Assembly: GCA_045533055.1 (NCBI GenBank)
Contig: JAZSHD010000018.1
Span: 1 to 57,603 of the forward strand
Length of the DNA stretch: 57,603 bases
Reading direction: 5' to 3'
Source of the DNA: SIG78 sp045533055
Lineage (GTDB): Bacteria; Verrucomicrobiota; Lentisphaeria; Victivallales; Victivallaceae
In this document: positions 34,169-42,139 of the stretch, in pieces
How the letters are laid out: each line of letters starts with the position of its first letter
Numbering within the stretch: position 1 is the stretch's first letter
Made by a program: the position numbers and the translations under genes
The notes under the pieces: generated by a model
Seen by the model: the letters and a program-made list of their open reading frames with translations, nothing else
Database searches by the model: none
Told to the model about the DNA's origin: nothing

Positions 34169-34193
34169 TTTTTGTATTTCAAGAGTGATTATT

Positions 34194-35465
34194 TCAGCGG
34201 ACGATCCACTCTGCCAGATCCGGCTCTGCCTGCAATTTGGGAATATCTTCAAACTCCACTTCAATAACTGTGCAGTGGCGATCCGGCGGCAATACCGGCA
34301 ACCCTTTTATCTGCATTTTACCAGCCTTTTTGTCGTAAGTTACTTCAAGTGTTTCGCCGGTAGCCAGCACTTTGGCACTTACCGGGCGGGTATCTACCCG
34401 AACAGCGGTTGCCACTGTGCCGGGATAGCGGAACAAGTGCCAGTAACCGGTTTTGCCCTGTCTTGTCCAGGGGCCTTGCAAATTCAAATCCACCACGCCC
34501 GGCTGGGAAGAACCGATAAGTTCACAGCGTTGGCTGCTGCGGATGGCTTTTTCGTGCTTTTGCATCCACTGACCAATATCAAGCAATCGTTCCATTTCTT
34601 CGGTACGCACTCTGCCGTCGGGCATGGGGCCGATATTAAGTAGATAGTTGGCTTCGCCTTGAGCTGCGTTGACCAAATGCTGGATAAGCTGGGTGGTTGT
34701 TTTCCAGTTGGGGTTGTTACGGGTGTAGCCCCAGCAGCAGCTGTCACCGATACACATGCAGCTTTCGCAGCCCCGACCGGGTACTGCAGCTTTGATCACC
34801 TGTTCGGGGGTATCCAAATCTTCCGGCAACCCGGAGCGGTTGTTGATGATTATATCAGGCTGCAGACTGCGAACCATGGCGTTGAGTTCCCGGGCTCGCC
34901 AGAAGTTGATCTGGTACTCTTTATCGGGATTCAAGTCCGCCATCCAGCCGCCATCGTATTCCAACAGTGCGATCTCGCCGTAATTGGTCATCAGCTCCCG
35001 CACCTGATTGTGGACATATTCCACCAGGGCTTCTTTATTTTCCGGATACTTTTCCGGATTGAAATAACCGGGATAACGCCAGTCCAGAAGCGAATAGTAC
35101 AAGCCCACCTTCAAGCCTTCAGCTCTTGCCGCATCCACATATTCCCGCACAATATCCCGCTTGCAGCCCCGTTTGACACTGGTAAAATCGGAGTATTGAC
35201 TGTCAAACAGCGAAAAGCCTTCGTGGTGGCGAGTGGTCAAAACTATATACTTGGCTCCGGCAGCCTTGGCAATGCGGCACCATTCAGCCGCTGCACCGGG
35301 GCGGGGATCGAACAAATCAGCCAGATGATCGTAATCTTTTGGGGCAATGCGTTCAGAGTACATCGTCCACTCGCCCCGTTCCAGCAAACTGTATAAGCCG
35401 AAATGCACATAAATACCTAATCTTGCTTCGTGGAACCACTTGAGCCGTTCTTCGTAACTTTTCAT
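34194..35465 (-). CDS. Alpha-L-fucosidase (GH29)
   Basis: 423 residues. RLKWFHEARLGIYVHFGLYSLLERGEWTMYSE is the family N-terminal signature. AKYIVLTTRHHEGFSLFDS and LKVGLYYSLLDWRYPGYF follow, and EYDGGW contains Asp171, the expected nucleophile. A C-terminal beta domain is present. There is no signal peptide, so it probably removes alpha-linked fucose from imported oligosaccharides in the cytoplasm. It is immediately downstream of dnaG (21 bp gap), an odd neighbour, and with nagB nearby suggests use of host or algal glycans. Confidence 0.9.
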   Translation of the reverse strand: MKSYEERLKWFHEARLGIYVHFGLYSLLERGEWTMYSERIAPKDYDHLADLFDPRPGAAAEWCRIAKAAGAKYIVLTTRHHEGFSLFDSQYSDFTSVKRGCKRDIVREYVDAARAEGLKVGLYYSLLDWRYPGYFNPEKYPENKEALVEYVHNQVRELMTNYGEIALLEYDGGWMADLNPDKEYQINFWRARELNAMVRSLQPDIIINNRSGLPEDLDTPEQVIKAAVPGRGCESCMCIGDSCCWGYTRNNPNWKTTTQLIQHLVNAAQGEANYLLNIGPMPDGRVRTEEMERLLDIGQWMQKHEKAIRSSQRCELIGSSQPGVVDLNLQGPWTRQGKTGYWHLFRYPGTVATAVRVDTRPVSAKVLATGETLEVTYDKKAGKMQIKGLPVLPPDRHCTVIEVEFEDIPKLQAEPDLAEWIVR

Positions 35466-35486
35466 TTTGTTCGATCCTTTTTAATA

Positions 35487-37316
35487 TTAATTGGTGTTAT
35501 CCCGTAACTTTTTCAATTCTTCAAGTATGGCGGCCTGCCGGACAATATCTTTAGTTTCCCGCAGTTCGTACAGCAGCTCCTGCCGTTTTTGCTGCAAAAA
35601 CTCTTTACGCAATTCGGCGGGGCAGTCATTCAATATCTGTTGAGCCTGTTCGGCTGTTAAATTGCTGTCGTCTGCCATCAGCAGCTTGACCACACCTGGC
35701 GTTTGAGCCAGCTCTCGGGGCAGGTGATTGAGCAACTCCGACCCGGTGAACCATTCGCCGTTCAACGCCATATTCATCAGTTCTTTAAGCACTCTGGCGG
35801 TGGGCGAATCGCTCAAAAGTTCTTCATCAAGTTTTTCGGCAATCAATCGCGGGCCGTCGGCTGAATGAAGTGCCAGCAATAGCAGTGAGGCTTCGGCGTG
35901 GCGGATATTTTCCGGCCGCATATCGTTATACTGTTCCTGAACCTGATTTGCTTCTTGCGGTGCCTGCTGCTCCTGGTTAGCGGCATAACTGTTGGCAGCA
36001 AAGCTCTTCTGCTTACGGTGAAAGTCAAACAACCTTTTGACCGGCAGGTGCAATGTGGAGGCTATTTCTTCAAAGTACGCTTCCCGCAGCATGGGGTTAG
36101 GAACAGACCCCAGCAGTTTTACTGCCTGTTCAGCTGCTCCTACTTTGCCGTTGGGGGTGGATAGATCGAAGCTCTTCTGCAAGCCATTCAATATAACTCT
36201 GGTCAGGGGCAGGGCGTTTTTCAATGCTTCGTGCAGAACTTCCGCTCCTTGAGTCCGCATGATTTCGTCGGGGTCTTTGCCGCCGGCTATATTAAATGAA
36301 TAGATTTCAAAGTTCATGGGCAGCAGAAACTCCAACACCCGCAATGTACCTTGCTGACCGGCGGCGTCGGAGTCGAAACACAAATAGAGTTTATCAGTGT
36401 AACGCTTCAAAAGCTCTGCCTGTTCGCTGCGGAACGCCAATCCTTGCGGTGCTACTGCCATATCCAACCCCGCCCGGTGCAGGGCAATGGTATCCAACTG
36501 ACCTTCGCAGACGATGGCAAACTTGTTGCGGCGTATGGAATCCCGGGCTTGAGCAAGCCCATAGAGAATACTGCCTTTGTGGAAGATCGGCGTTTCCGGG
36601 CTGTTTACATATTTTGGGGAATTATCATCTTTAACGATTATCCGGGCACTGAAGCCGATGACCCGGTTGTTTTCGTCGGTAATGGAAAATACCAGCCGGT
36701 TGCGGAAGCGGTCATATATCCTGCCGCCGGGAGATTTCTCGATCGCCACACCTGCTGAAACTATCTCCTGTTCGGTAAAACCGGCATTTTTCAGGAAATT
36801 TATGCTGGCATCCCAGCTGTCGGGAGCAGCACCGATCCGGAACTTTTCAGCATACTTTGTTGGAATACTGCGGGTGGCAAAGTATTCAGCTACCGGCGAA
36901 TTTGGTTTATTCAAAAGCTCCTGGCGGTAAAAGTTTGCCAACGCTTCATGCAAATCATACAAACGCCCCGCTTCCGAGCGTTTCCGTCGGTAGGCCTGTT
37001 CCTCTTCGGGACTGACATTTTCCGGAATATGTATGCCGTAACGCTGTGCCAGCTGCCGAATGGCTTCCACATAGTCCAAATTCAAATATTCCCGCATGAA
37101 TTTGACCACATCGCCGCCCTTCTGACAGCCGAAACAGTAGTAAAGCTGTTTGCTTTCGCTTACATGGAACGAAGGCGTCTTTTCCTGATGAAAAGGGCAG
37201 CACGCCTTCCAGCTGGCGTTGCCGGATTTTTTTAACGGCACATAGGAATTGATCACCTCAACGATATTGCTCCGCTGGATGACTTCTGCTATTACGCTTT
37301 CCGGTATCAGTGCCAT
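35487..37316 (-). CDS. dnaG: DNA primase DnaG
   Basis: 609 residues, standard length. The zinc finger CCPFHQEKTPSFHVSE..YYCFGCQKGGDV lies near residues 40-65. The catalytic core contains VCEGQLDTIALHRAG (TOPRIM glutamate) and LYLCFDSDAAGQQGTLR (acidic metal site). The C-terminal helicase-binding region is variable, with a Gln-rich linker around residues 430-465. It makes RNA primers at the replication fork. It is co-transcribed with nagB upstream and the fucosidase downstream; a DciA-like gene lies two genes upstream. Confidence 0.97.
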   Translation of the reverse strand: MALIPESVIAEVIQRSNIVEVINSYVPLKKSGNASWKACCPFHQEKTPSFHVSESKQLYYCFGCQKGGDVVKFMREYLNLDYVEAIRQLAQRYGIHIPENVSPEEEQAYRRKRSEAGRLYDLHEALANFYRQELLNKPNSPVAEYFATRSIPTKYAEKFRIGAAPDSWDASINFLKNAGFTEQEIVSAGVAIEKSPGGRIYDRFRNRLVFSITDENNRVIGFSARIIVKDDNSPKYVNSPETPIFHKGSILYGLAQARDSIRRNKFAIVCEGQLDTIALHRAGLDMAVAPQGLAFRSEQAELLKRYTDKLYLCFDSDAAGQQGTLRVLEFLLPMNFEIYSFNIAGGKDPDEIMRTQGAEVLHEALKNALPLTRVILNGLQKSFDLSTPNGKVGAAEQAVKLLGSVPNPMLREAYFEEIASTLHLPVKRLFDFHRKQKSFAANSYAANQEQQAPQEANQVQEQYNDMRPENIRHAEASLLLLALHSADGPRLIAEKLDEELLSDSPTARVLKELMNMALNGEWFTGSELLNHLPRELAQTPGVVKLLMADDSNLTAEQAQQILNDCPAELRKEFLQQKRQELLYELRETKDIVRQAAILEELKKLRDNTN

Positions 37317-37340
37317 AAACTGTGGTTATTCCTGCTGTGC

Positions 37341-38126
37341 TTACCGGTAGGGTTCCCAGCAAGGTTCGTTGTTGAAGCTCCAGTTATAGTAATCTTTACC
37401 TTCAAGCTTGCTTGCCGCTGCTTCGTCAAGGATCACGACAACATTGGTGTGGAACTGTATAGCCGATGCTGTTACCATGCTGGATACAGGTCCTTCAATA
37501 GCTTTGGCTACGATTTGAGCCTTACGCTCGCCAGTCACCAGCATAACGATCCTCCGGGCATCCAGAATGGTGCCTACGCCCATGGTAAAGGCTCGGCGGG
37601 GCATACTTTCCGGCGGCTCAAAGTAGATACCGTTCTGCTTGAGCGTAAGAGGGGTAAGGGATTTATCCCGGGTGCGGGAACGCAGCGATGACAGTGGTTC
37701 ATTGAATCCGATGTGACCATCCTGACCGATCCCCAGCAGCTGCAGATCGATACCTCCGGCAGCTTTGATCGCCGCTTCGTAGCGGGCACCTTCGCCGGAA
37801 ACATCATCGGTCATACCATTGGGCAGATGGGTGTTGGCTTTTTTGATATTTATATTGTTGAACAAGTGTTTATCCATATAATAGCGGTAGGAGTTTTTGT
37901 CTTCGGCGGGCAGTCCGATATATTCATCCAGATTGAAAGTTTTAGCACTGGAAAAATCCAGTTTTTCTTCCCGGTACATTCTTGCAAGCTCGGCGTAAAC
38001 ACTTTCCATGGTCGCTCCGGTTGCCAGACCGAAGACCATTTCCGGATTTGACCGCAAGGCATTTGCCAGCACTTTGGCGGTTAAATTTACTGCCGCTTGT
38101 TCAGTTGGTTGGATTATTACTTCCAT
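37341..38126 (-). CDS. nagB: Glucosamine-6-phosphate deaminase
   Basis: 261 residues, close to the usual 266. FGLATGATMESVYAEL (substrate phosphate loop), FNLDEYIGLPAEDKNSYRYYM, LGIGQDGHIGFNEP (catalytic Asp and His) and the late VTGERKAQIVAKAIEGP are all present. It converts glucosamine-6-phosphate to fructose-6-phosphate and ammonia, feeding amino sugars into glycolysis. It is between dnaG and a DciA-like gene, which is unusual company; the likely reason is operon shuffling. Confidence 0.95.
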   Translation of the reverse strand: MEVIIQPTEQAAVNLTAKVLANALRSNPEMVFGLATGATMESVYAELARMYREEKLDFSSAKTFNLDEYIGLPAEDKNSYRYYMDKHLFNNINIKKANTHLPNGMTDDVSGEGARYEAAIKAAGGIDLQLLGIGQDGHIGFNEPLSSLRSRTRDKSLTPLTLKQNGIYFEPPESMPRRAFTMGVGTILDARRIVMLVTGERKAQIVAKAIEGPVSSMVTASAIQFHTNVVVILDEAAASKLEGKDYYNWSFNNEPCWEPYR

Positions 38127-38161
38127 ACTCTTTGATCTCCCATATTTATAAAATCATTTGA

Positions 38162-38611
38162 TTATTCGCTGTCGGAGCGGTATTGACCGGCTGGCACAAA
38201 GACCATTTCCTTTATTTCCAGATCCGGGCAGGCTTGCGAAATCTTTTTCAGCATCGCCTGATCGTTGCCTTTTCTTCGCAACTCCATTAAGAAAGCAGGG
38301 TGCTTTACTTCGACAAAAGCTTTGTTGTCTTTTACTGCCGCCAAGCTGGTAAACCGGTTCAGTGGTGCTCCGATGATCTGCTGCCAGTTTTCCTGTAATT
38401 CAAGGGTCTGCATGGAGTTTTGGTTCAGGCATTTTTCCAGTATCCTATCCATAGACTCGGCTGCCGGACGGGCTTCTTCGGTGCGTTTGGTTATTTCCAG
38501 AGCGGCAAAACGGCTGCCGTACCACTCGCTCATAAGTTCTTCGAGTTCACGGCGATTGCTGTTTTGCTTGAATTTGGGGTCAAATACCCCGGTGTGATGA
38601 CGGTATGCCAT
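38162..38611 (-). CDS. DciA-like (DUF721) replicative helicase loader candidate
   Basis: 149 residues. The C-terminal half (LQENWQQIIGAPLNRFTSLAAVKDNKAFVEVKHPAFLMELRRK) is the DUF721/KH-like domain, with the conserved W..iiG.......... pattern. DciA loads DnaB-type helicases in bacteria lacking DnaC/DnaI. The N-terminal half is polar and probably flexible. Its closeness to dnaG supports a replication role. RNA-binding functions have also been suggested for the family. Confidence 0.7.
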   Translation of the reverse strand: MAYRHHTGVFDPKFKQNSNRRELEELMSEWYGSRFAALEITKRTEEARPAAESMDRILEKCLNQNSMQTLELQENWQQIIGAPLNRFTSLAAVKDNKAFVEVKHPAFLMELRRKGNDQAMLKKISQACPDLEIKEMVFVPAGQYRSDSE

Positions 38612-38638
38612 AAAATACCTTAACCCCGCCCCGGATAG

Positions 38639-39010
38639 TTACAAATTAACGCCGAATAGAGCAAATGGTAACACCAGTATATTGCCCACCATTTTTACCG
38701 GAGCAATAGCTCCACGGGTAATATTGCTTATTCCGGAACTGAAAAAACCGAATGGTGCCCCTAAAGTCATCTGAATCGCTCCTAACGGCAATCGGAAGAA
38801 ATCCAACAGGTTTGCTCCGATCTGGATCATTTTCCGACCGCCGGCGGCGGCACCGCGAACCAGTCTTGGTTCAGCTGCTTCGTAAACTTTAAGAGCTACC
38901 GGAGCAAGCAGTGCTACTGTAATTGGCTCAAAAGCAGCGACCCGGGGTGTGAAAACTCCAGGCAAAACCAGTGTTAAAGTTAAAAATACTAAAACTATCG
39001 ACCGTTTCAA
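38639..39010 (-). CDS. Small exported hydrophobic protein of unknown function
   Basis: 123 residues from a TTG codon with GGAG 8 bp upstream; no closer ATG fits. The N-terminal signal (IVLVFLTLTLVLPGVFTPRVAA) is followed by ITVALLAPVALKVYEAA and glycine-rich hydrophobic stretches (LGAIQMTLGAPFGFFSSG, VGNILVLPFALFG), suggesting membrane association. I do not recognise a family. The upstream 97 bp carries a TTGCATATTGCAA motif. It lies in the panD to dnaG gene run. Confidence 0.5.
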   Translation of the reverse strand: MKRSIVLVFLTLTLVLPGVFTPRVAAFEPITVALLAPVALKVYEAAEPRLVRGAAAGGRKMIQIGANLLDFFRLPLGAIQMTLGAPFGFFSSGISNITRGAIAPVKMVGNILVLPFALFGVNL

Positions 39011-39057
39011 CTTTTTTGCTCCGATGATTTATTGACTTATGCAATATACTCTGCAAT

Positions 39058-39070
39058 TTGCATATTGCAA
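39058..39070. promoter_or_regulatory. TTGCA-TAT-TGCAA motif upstream of the small exported protein
   Basis: Quasi-palindrome in the 97-bp gap after panD, similar to the 14-bp palindrome at 28925-28938. A second TGCAATAT half (39050-39057 region) lies beside it. Function is inferred only from recurrence. Confidence 0.3.
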
Positions 39071-39107
39071 GATTTTGTTTGAATAAATTCTCCTCAAAGC
39101 AGATTTT

Positions 39108-39479
39108 TTAATCCCGGCGGCGGCCTTTCCGCTGAATAATATCGTTATTTTCGTTGAGTACTACCACTTTGGGCTCATAAGTAAGAGCGTCCTTTTCGTC
39201 GTAAACCGAAAACGCCATAATAGTTATAACATCTCCCACATTGCCTTTGTGTGCCGCAGGGCCGTTCAGGCAGAAAACTTTACTGTTTACCTTGCCGGGG
39301 ATGGCGTAAGTTTCCAGCCGTTCACCGTTATTGCGGTTTACCACCAGAATTTTTTCGTAGGGTAATATACCGGCTTCTTCCAGGATTGCCGGATCGATTT
39401 CCAGAGAGCCTTCATAATCCAGTTCACAAGCGGTTATACGGGCAAGATGGATCTTGCCGCTGAGCATTATCTTTTGCAT
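39108..39479 (-). CDS. panD: Aspartate 1-decarboxylase
   Basis: 124 residues from the ATG at 39479 (AGAGG nine bases upstream); an earlier TTG at 39488 is not needed. MQKIMLSGKIHLARIT and the Gly24-Ser25 self-cleavage site in DYEGS match exactly; Ser25 becomes the pyruvoyl group. YAIPG, NGPAAHKGNVGD and TIMAFS are also standard. It makes beta-alanine for coenzyme A. It is first of the minus-strand run toward dnaG. The C-terminal QRKGRRRD is unusually basic. Confidence 0.95.
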   Translation of the reverse strand: MQKIMLSGKIHLARITACELDYEGSLEIDPAILEEAGILPYEKILVVNRNNGERLETYAIPGKVNSKVFCLNGPAAHKGNVGDVITIMAFSVYDEKDALTYEPKVVVLNENNDIIQRKGRRRD

Positions 39480-39562
39480 AAAAATCAACCTCTATTTGTT
39501 AAGTTTGCTATTTTCTTTAATACATTAATATAACCTCTATAAAAAAAATTGCCCATTCTTTG

Positions 39563-39591
39563 TTGCATTTTATCCAAAAAAGTAATATATT
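39563..39591 (+). promoter_or_regulatory. Promoter for the small membrane protein/tyrA pair
   Basis: TTGCAT (39563-39568) and TATATT (39586-39591) are separated by 17 bp, about 43 bp before the ATG at 39634. Confidence 0.5.
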
Positions 39592-39633
39592 ATAAGCAAA
39601 TTATATTTTTTATAACAATTTTTCAGGTTTTTT

Positions 39634-40023
39634 ATGGGAACGACATCTGTATTTCTTGATTTACTCGCAGCCTTTGCTATCGGGTATCTGCCGGGTGGGG
39701 TAGTGGCACTGGTGGTGTGGCTTATTGGCAAACGCTCGGCGGCTATGCCACTTTTCCGGGCAGACCTTATTACATTTTTTCTGCCGTTGATCGTCTGGTT
39801 TGTAATGTATAAATATAACTGGAGCTTTGCAAAAAATCCACACAATGGCTTGCATGAGCTTATTCTGTTGGGTTGGGTCTGGAGTGTTTGTACTCTGGGC
39901 AGACTGCTTATACCACGCTTTACCCACAAATTGCGTTTCCGGCTGGCGGCGATCCATGCCGGGAGCATTACTTTGCTGGCAGCAATACTGCTGGCATTGT
40001 TCTTTCAGCGTTCTTTTAAATAA
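39634..40023 (+). CDS. Small membrane protein of unknown function
   Basis: 129 residues with four probable membrane helices (about 6-30, 44-62, 74-92 and 106-125) and a conserved-looking W..SFAKNPHNGLHEL loop. There is no signal cleavage site and no family is recognised. The ribosome site is weak (CAGG). tyrA starts 6 bp downstream, so it is probably co-transcribed; a link to amino acid export is possible but unsupported. Confidence 0.5.
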   Translation: MGTTSVFLDLLAAFAIGYLPGGVVALVVWLIGKRSAAMPLFRADLITFFLPLIVWFVMYKYNWSFAKNPHNGLHELILLGWVWSVCTLGRLLIPRFTHKLRFRLAAIHAGSITLLAAILLALFFQRSFK

Positions 40024-40029
40024 GCAATT

Positions 40030-40938
40030 ATGAATCCTCCTGTTATCAAAAATGCTGCAATCATCGGGCTGGGGTTGCTGGGAGCTTCTCTGGCTTTGGC
40101 ATTAAAATCGAGCGGGATCAGGCGTTTGGGCTGGGCCCGCCGCTGTGAAACACGCTTGTGGTGCATGGAGCATGATGTTATTGACGAAACGGCTGATGAT
40201 GTTGCAGAAATATTGAAAAATGCCGATATTACCATACTTTGCCTGCCGATCCCGGCGATTTCGCAATTTATAACCGATCATGCACACGAATTCAAACCCG
40301 GCTCCATTGTTACTGATATTGGCAGCGATAAAGGTGTTATCGTAGCTGCGGGCGAAGCCGCCCTTGAGCCATACGGCATATATTTTATCGGCTCTCACCC
40401 CATGGCTGGCACCGAAAAAAACGGTTGCGAAGCGGCTTTTGCTGAACTTTATGATAATGCGGAAATCTTTGTAACTTACACAGATAAGAGCGATCAGGCA
40501 GCCTTGGATGCTGTGGAAAAGTTCTGGCATTTGCTCAATATTGCCAGAGTTAAACGCATTACGCCTGATGTGCATGACGATCTGGTTGCCCACACCAGTC
40601 ATATATCGCATTTGCTGGCATTGGCGTTGACCCTTTCGGTACTGGATTGCCACAGTGCCGAAGAAGAAGCTTTGCGGTACAACGGATGTGCCACCGGTTT
40701 TCGGGATACCTCGCGTATCGCCTCCAGTTCGCCGGTCATGTGGCGGGAGATCATTGAAAACAATCAAAGTGCCGTGGTTGCCGCTGCCAGAAAGTGCGAA
40801 CATATTTACCACGAGATCGTCAGCAGCATTGAAGATGGCGATTTTGACCGTTTTGAAGAGCTCTTTGCCCGGGGCAAATTTTTGCGGGATAAGTGGATGG
40901 ATTACAAAAAAGCTCAAAGAGAAAAGCTCAAGAAGTGA
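40030..40938 (+). CDS. tyrA: Prephenate dehydrogenase
   Basis: 302 residues. AAIIGLGLLGASLALALK is the NAD(P)-binding loop. LCLPIPAISQF, VTDIGSDKGVIV, FIGSHPMAGTEKNGCEAA (substrate loop with His) and DVHDDLVAHTSHISHLLAL all match TyrA. It oxidises prephenate (or arogenate) to the tyrosine precursor. No ACT regulatory domain follows. The last 11 bp overlap the convergent oxidoreductase gene. Confidence 0.93.
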   Translation: MNPPVIKNAAIIGLGLLGASLALALKSSGIRRLGWARRCETRLWCMEHDVIDETADDVAEILKNADITILCLPIPAISQFITDHAHEFKPGSIVTDIGSDKGVIVAAGEAALEPYGIYFIGSHPMAGTEKNGCEAAFAELYDNAEIFVTYTDKSDQAALDAVEKFWHLLNIARVKRITPDVHDDLVAHTSHISHLLALALTLSVLDCHSAEEEALRYNGCATGFRDTSRIASSSPVMWREIIENNQSAVVAAARKCEHIYHEIVSSIEDGDFDRFEELFARGKFLRDKWMDYKKAQREKLKK

Positions 40939-42052
40939 GATTTTTCCTTATTATTGAGTATATTTCGCCAGCGTCTTGAGTATTGCCAAGCAGTATACAG
41001 CCAACTAATTTATCCTGATAATAAAAGAGTTTTTTCAGAGATTTATCATCTTTCTGACAGTTGGACAGCAAATTTTCCTGATTGGTTTTTCCGGCAATAT
41101 AAATCGGTAAATCGTTGATTTTGCTGCGGCATTCATCGGGGAGGGGGGTATATTCTGCAAATTTTCCAGCTATATTTGCTCCGGCGATCCTGCCTTGCAT
41201 ACAGGCACTTTTGTAATACCGGTTGGGGTTGCCGCAAATACTGGCACAATCACCGGCAGCGTAAATATTCCTGCAATCTTTTACTTGCATAAGATTATTT
41301 ACTTCAAGTTCCAACCCCAAGTTGCCTGCATTTTCCAAGCCGATCGCACTGATTATAAAATCCGCATAAATAACAGTGCTTGCCAAATCATTCAAGCGGC
41401 ATTTTACACCATTTTGATTGATAAAATCCTGAATACTGCAAGCGGTATGAAGCGTTAAATTTCTATCTTCCAACAGCTTTTTCTGCAAAAACATTGCCGA
41501 TTCTGTATCAAGTATTCCGTGTAAAATGGTGTTGTGCTGTTCAACGATATGGACTTTCAGCTTTCTTTTAAGCAAGGCAGAGGTTATCTCCAGACCCAGT
41601 ATGCCGCCGCCAACTATTACGACTTCGGCTTCCGGAGTGATTTGTTTTTCAACTGCTTTAAGGTCGCTATGATTGTGTATAGAAAATATCTTCCCGGCAA
41701 CTTCCGGCGGAGCCGGTAATTTACGGCTTTGCTTGCCGGTTGCCAGCAGTAAACGGTCAAACTTCAAAACTGTATTGTCCTGTAAGGTTACGGTTTGACT
41801 GGATTTATCGACCTTGACCACTTTTTCCGATAAATGGATATTTATTTGTTTTTGCCGGTAAAACTCTTCCGGATAGATCAGCAGCCGTTCAAAGGGCATG
41901 GAACCGGCCAAAACCTCCGGTAATAAAGTACGGCGGTAGGGCAAAACATTTTCTTCGGTATAAAGGTCAATAGTGCTGTTTTGATCATGTTGGCGGATGG
42001 CAAGAGCGCCTTCGACCGCTGCTGGACCGCCGCCGGCAATTATTATCTGCAT
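40928..42052 (-). CDS. FAD-dependent NAD(P)H oxidoreductase
   Basis: 374 residues. IIIAGGGPAAVEGALAIRQ binds FAD, RLLLATG is the flavin-adjacent motif, EVVIVGGGILGLEITSALL binds NAD(P)H and NIYAAGDCASI closes the FAD site. The layout resembles rubredoxin reductase, NADH oxidase or the N-terminal part of NirB. No redox-active cysteine pair stands out, which favours a rubredoxin or ferredoxin reductase role. It is transcribed divergently from the radical SAM fusion gene, with 87 bp between them. Confidence 0.85.
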   Translation of the reverse strand: MQIIIAGGGPAAVEGALAIRQHDQNSTIDLYTEENVLPYRRTLLPEVLAGSMPFERLLIYPEEFYRQKQINIHLSEKVVKVDKSSQTVTLQDNTVLKFDRLLLATGKQSRKLPAPPEVAGKIFSIHNHSDLKAVEKQITPEAEVVIVGGGILGLEITSALLKRKLKVHIVEQHNTILHGILDTESAMFLQKKLLEDRNLTLHTACSIQDFINQNGVKCRLNDLASTVIYADFIISAIGLENAGNLGLELEVNNLMQVKDCRNIYAAGDCASICGNPNRYYKSACMQGRIAGANIAGKFAEYTPLPDECRSKINDLPIYIAGKTNQENLLSNCQKDDKSLKKLFYYQDKLVGCILLGNTQDAGEIYSIIRKNLTS

Positions 42053-42139
42053 AAAAAACTCCCGTAATGTGGAACTTTACGATTTATCGGTTATATTATT
42101 AAAAAAGTTTATTTGTCCTCATAATATTAGACAAAACTT

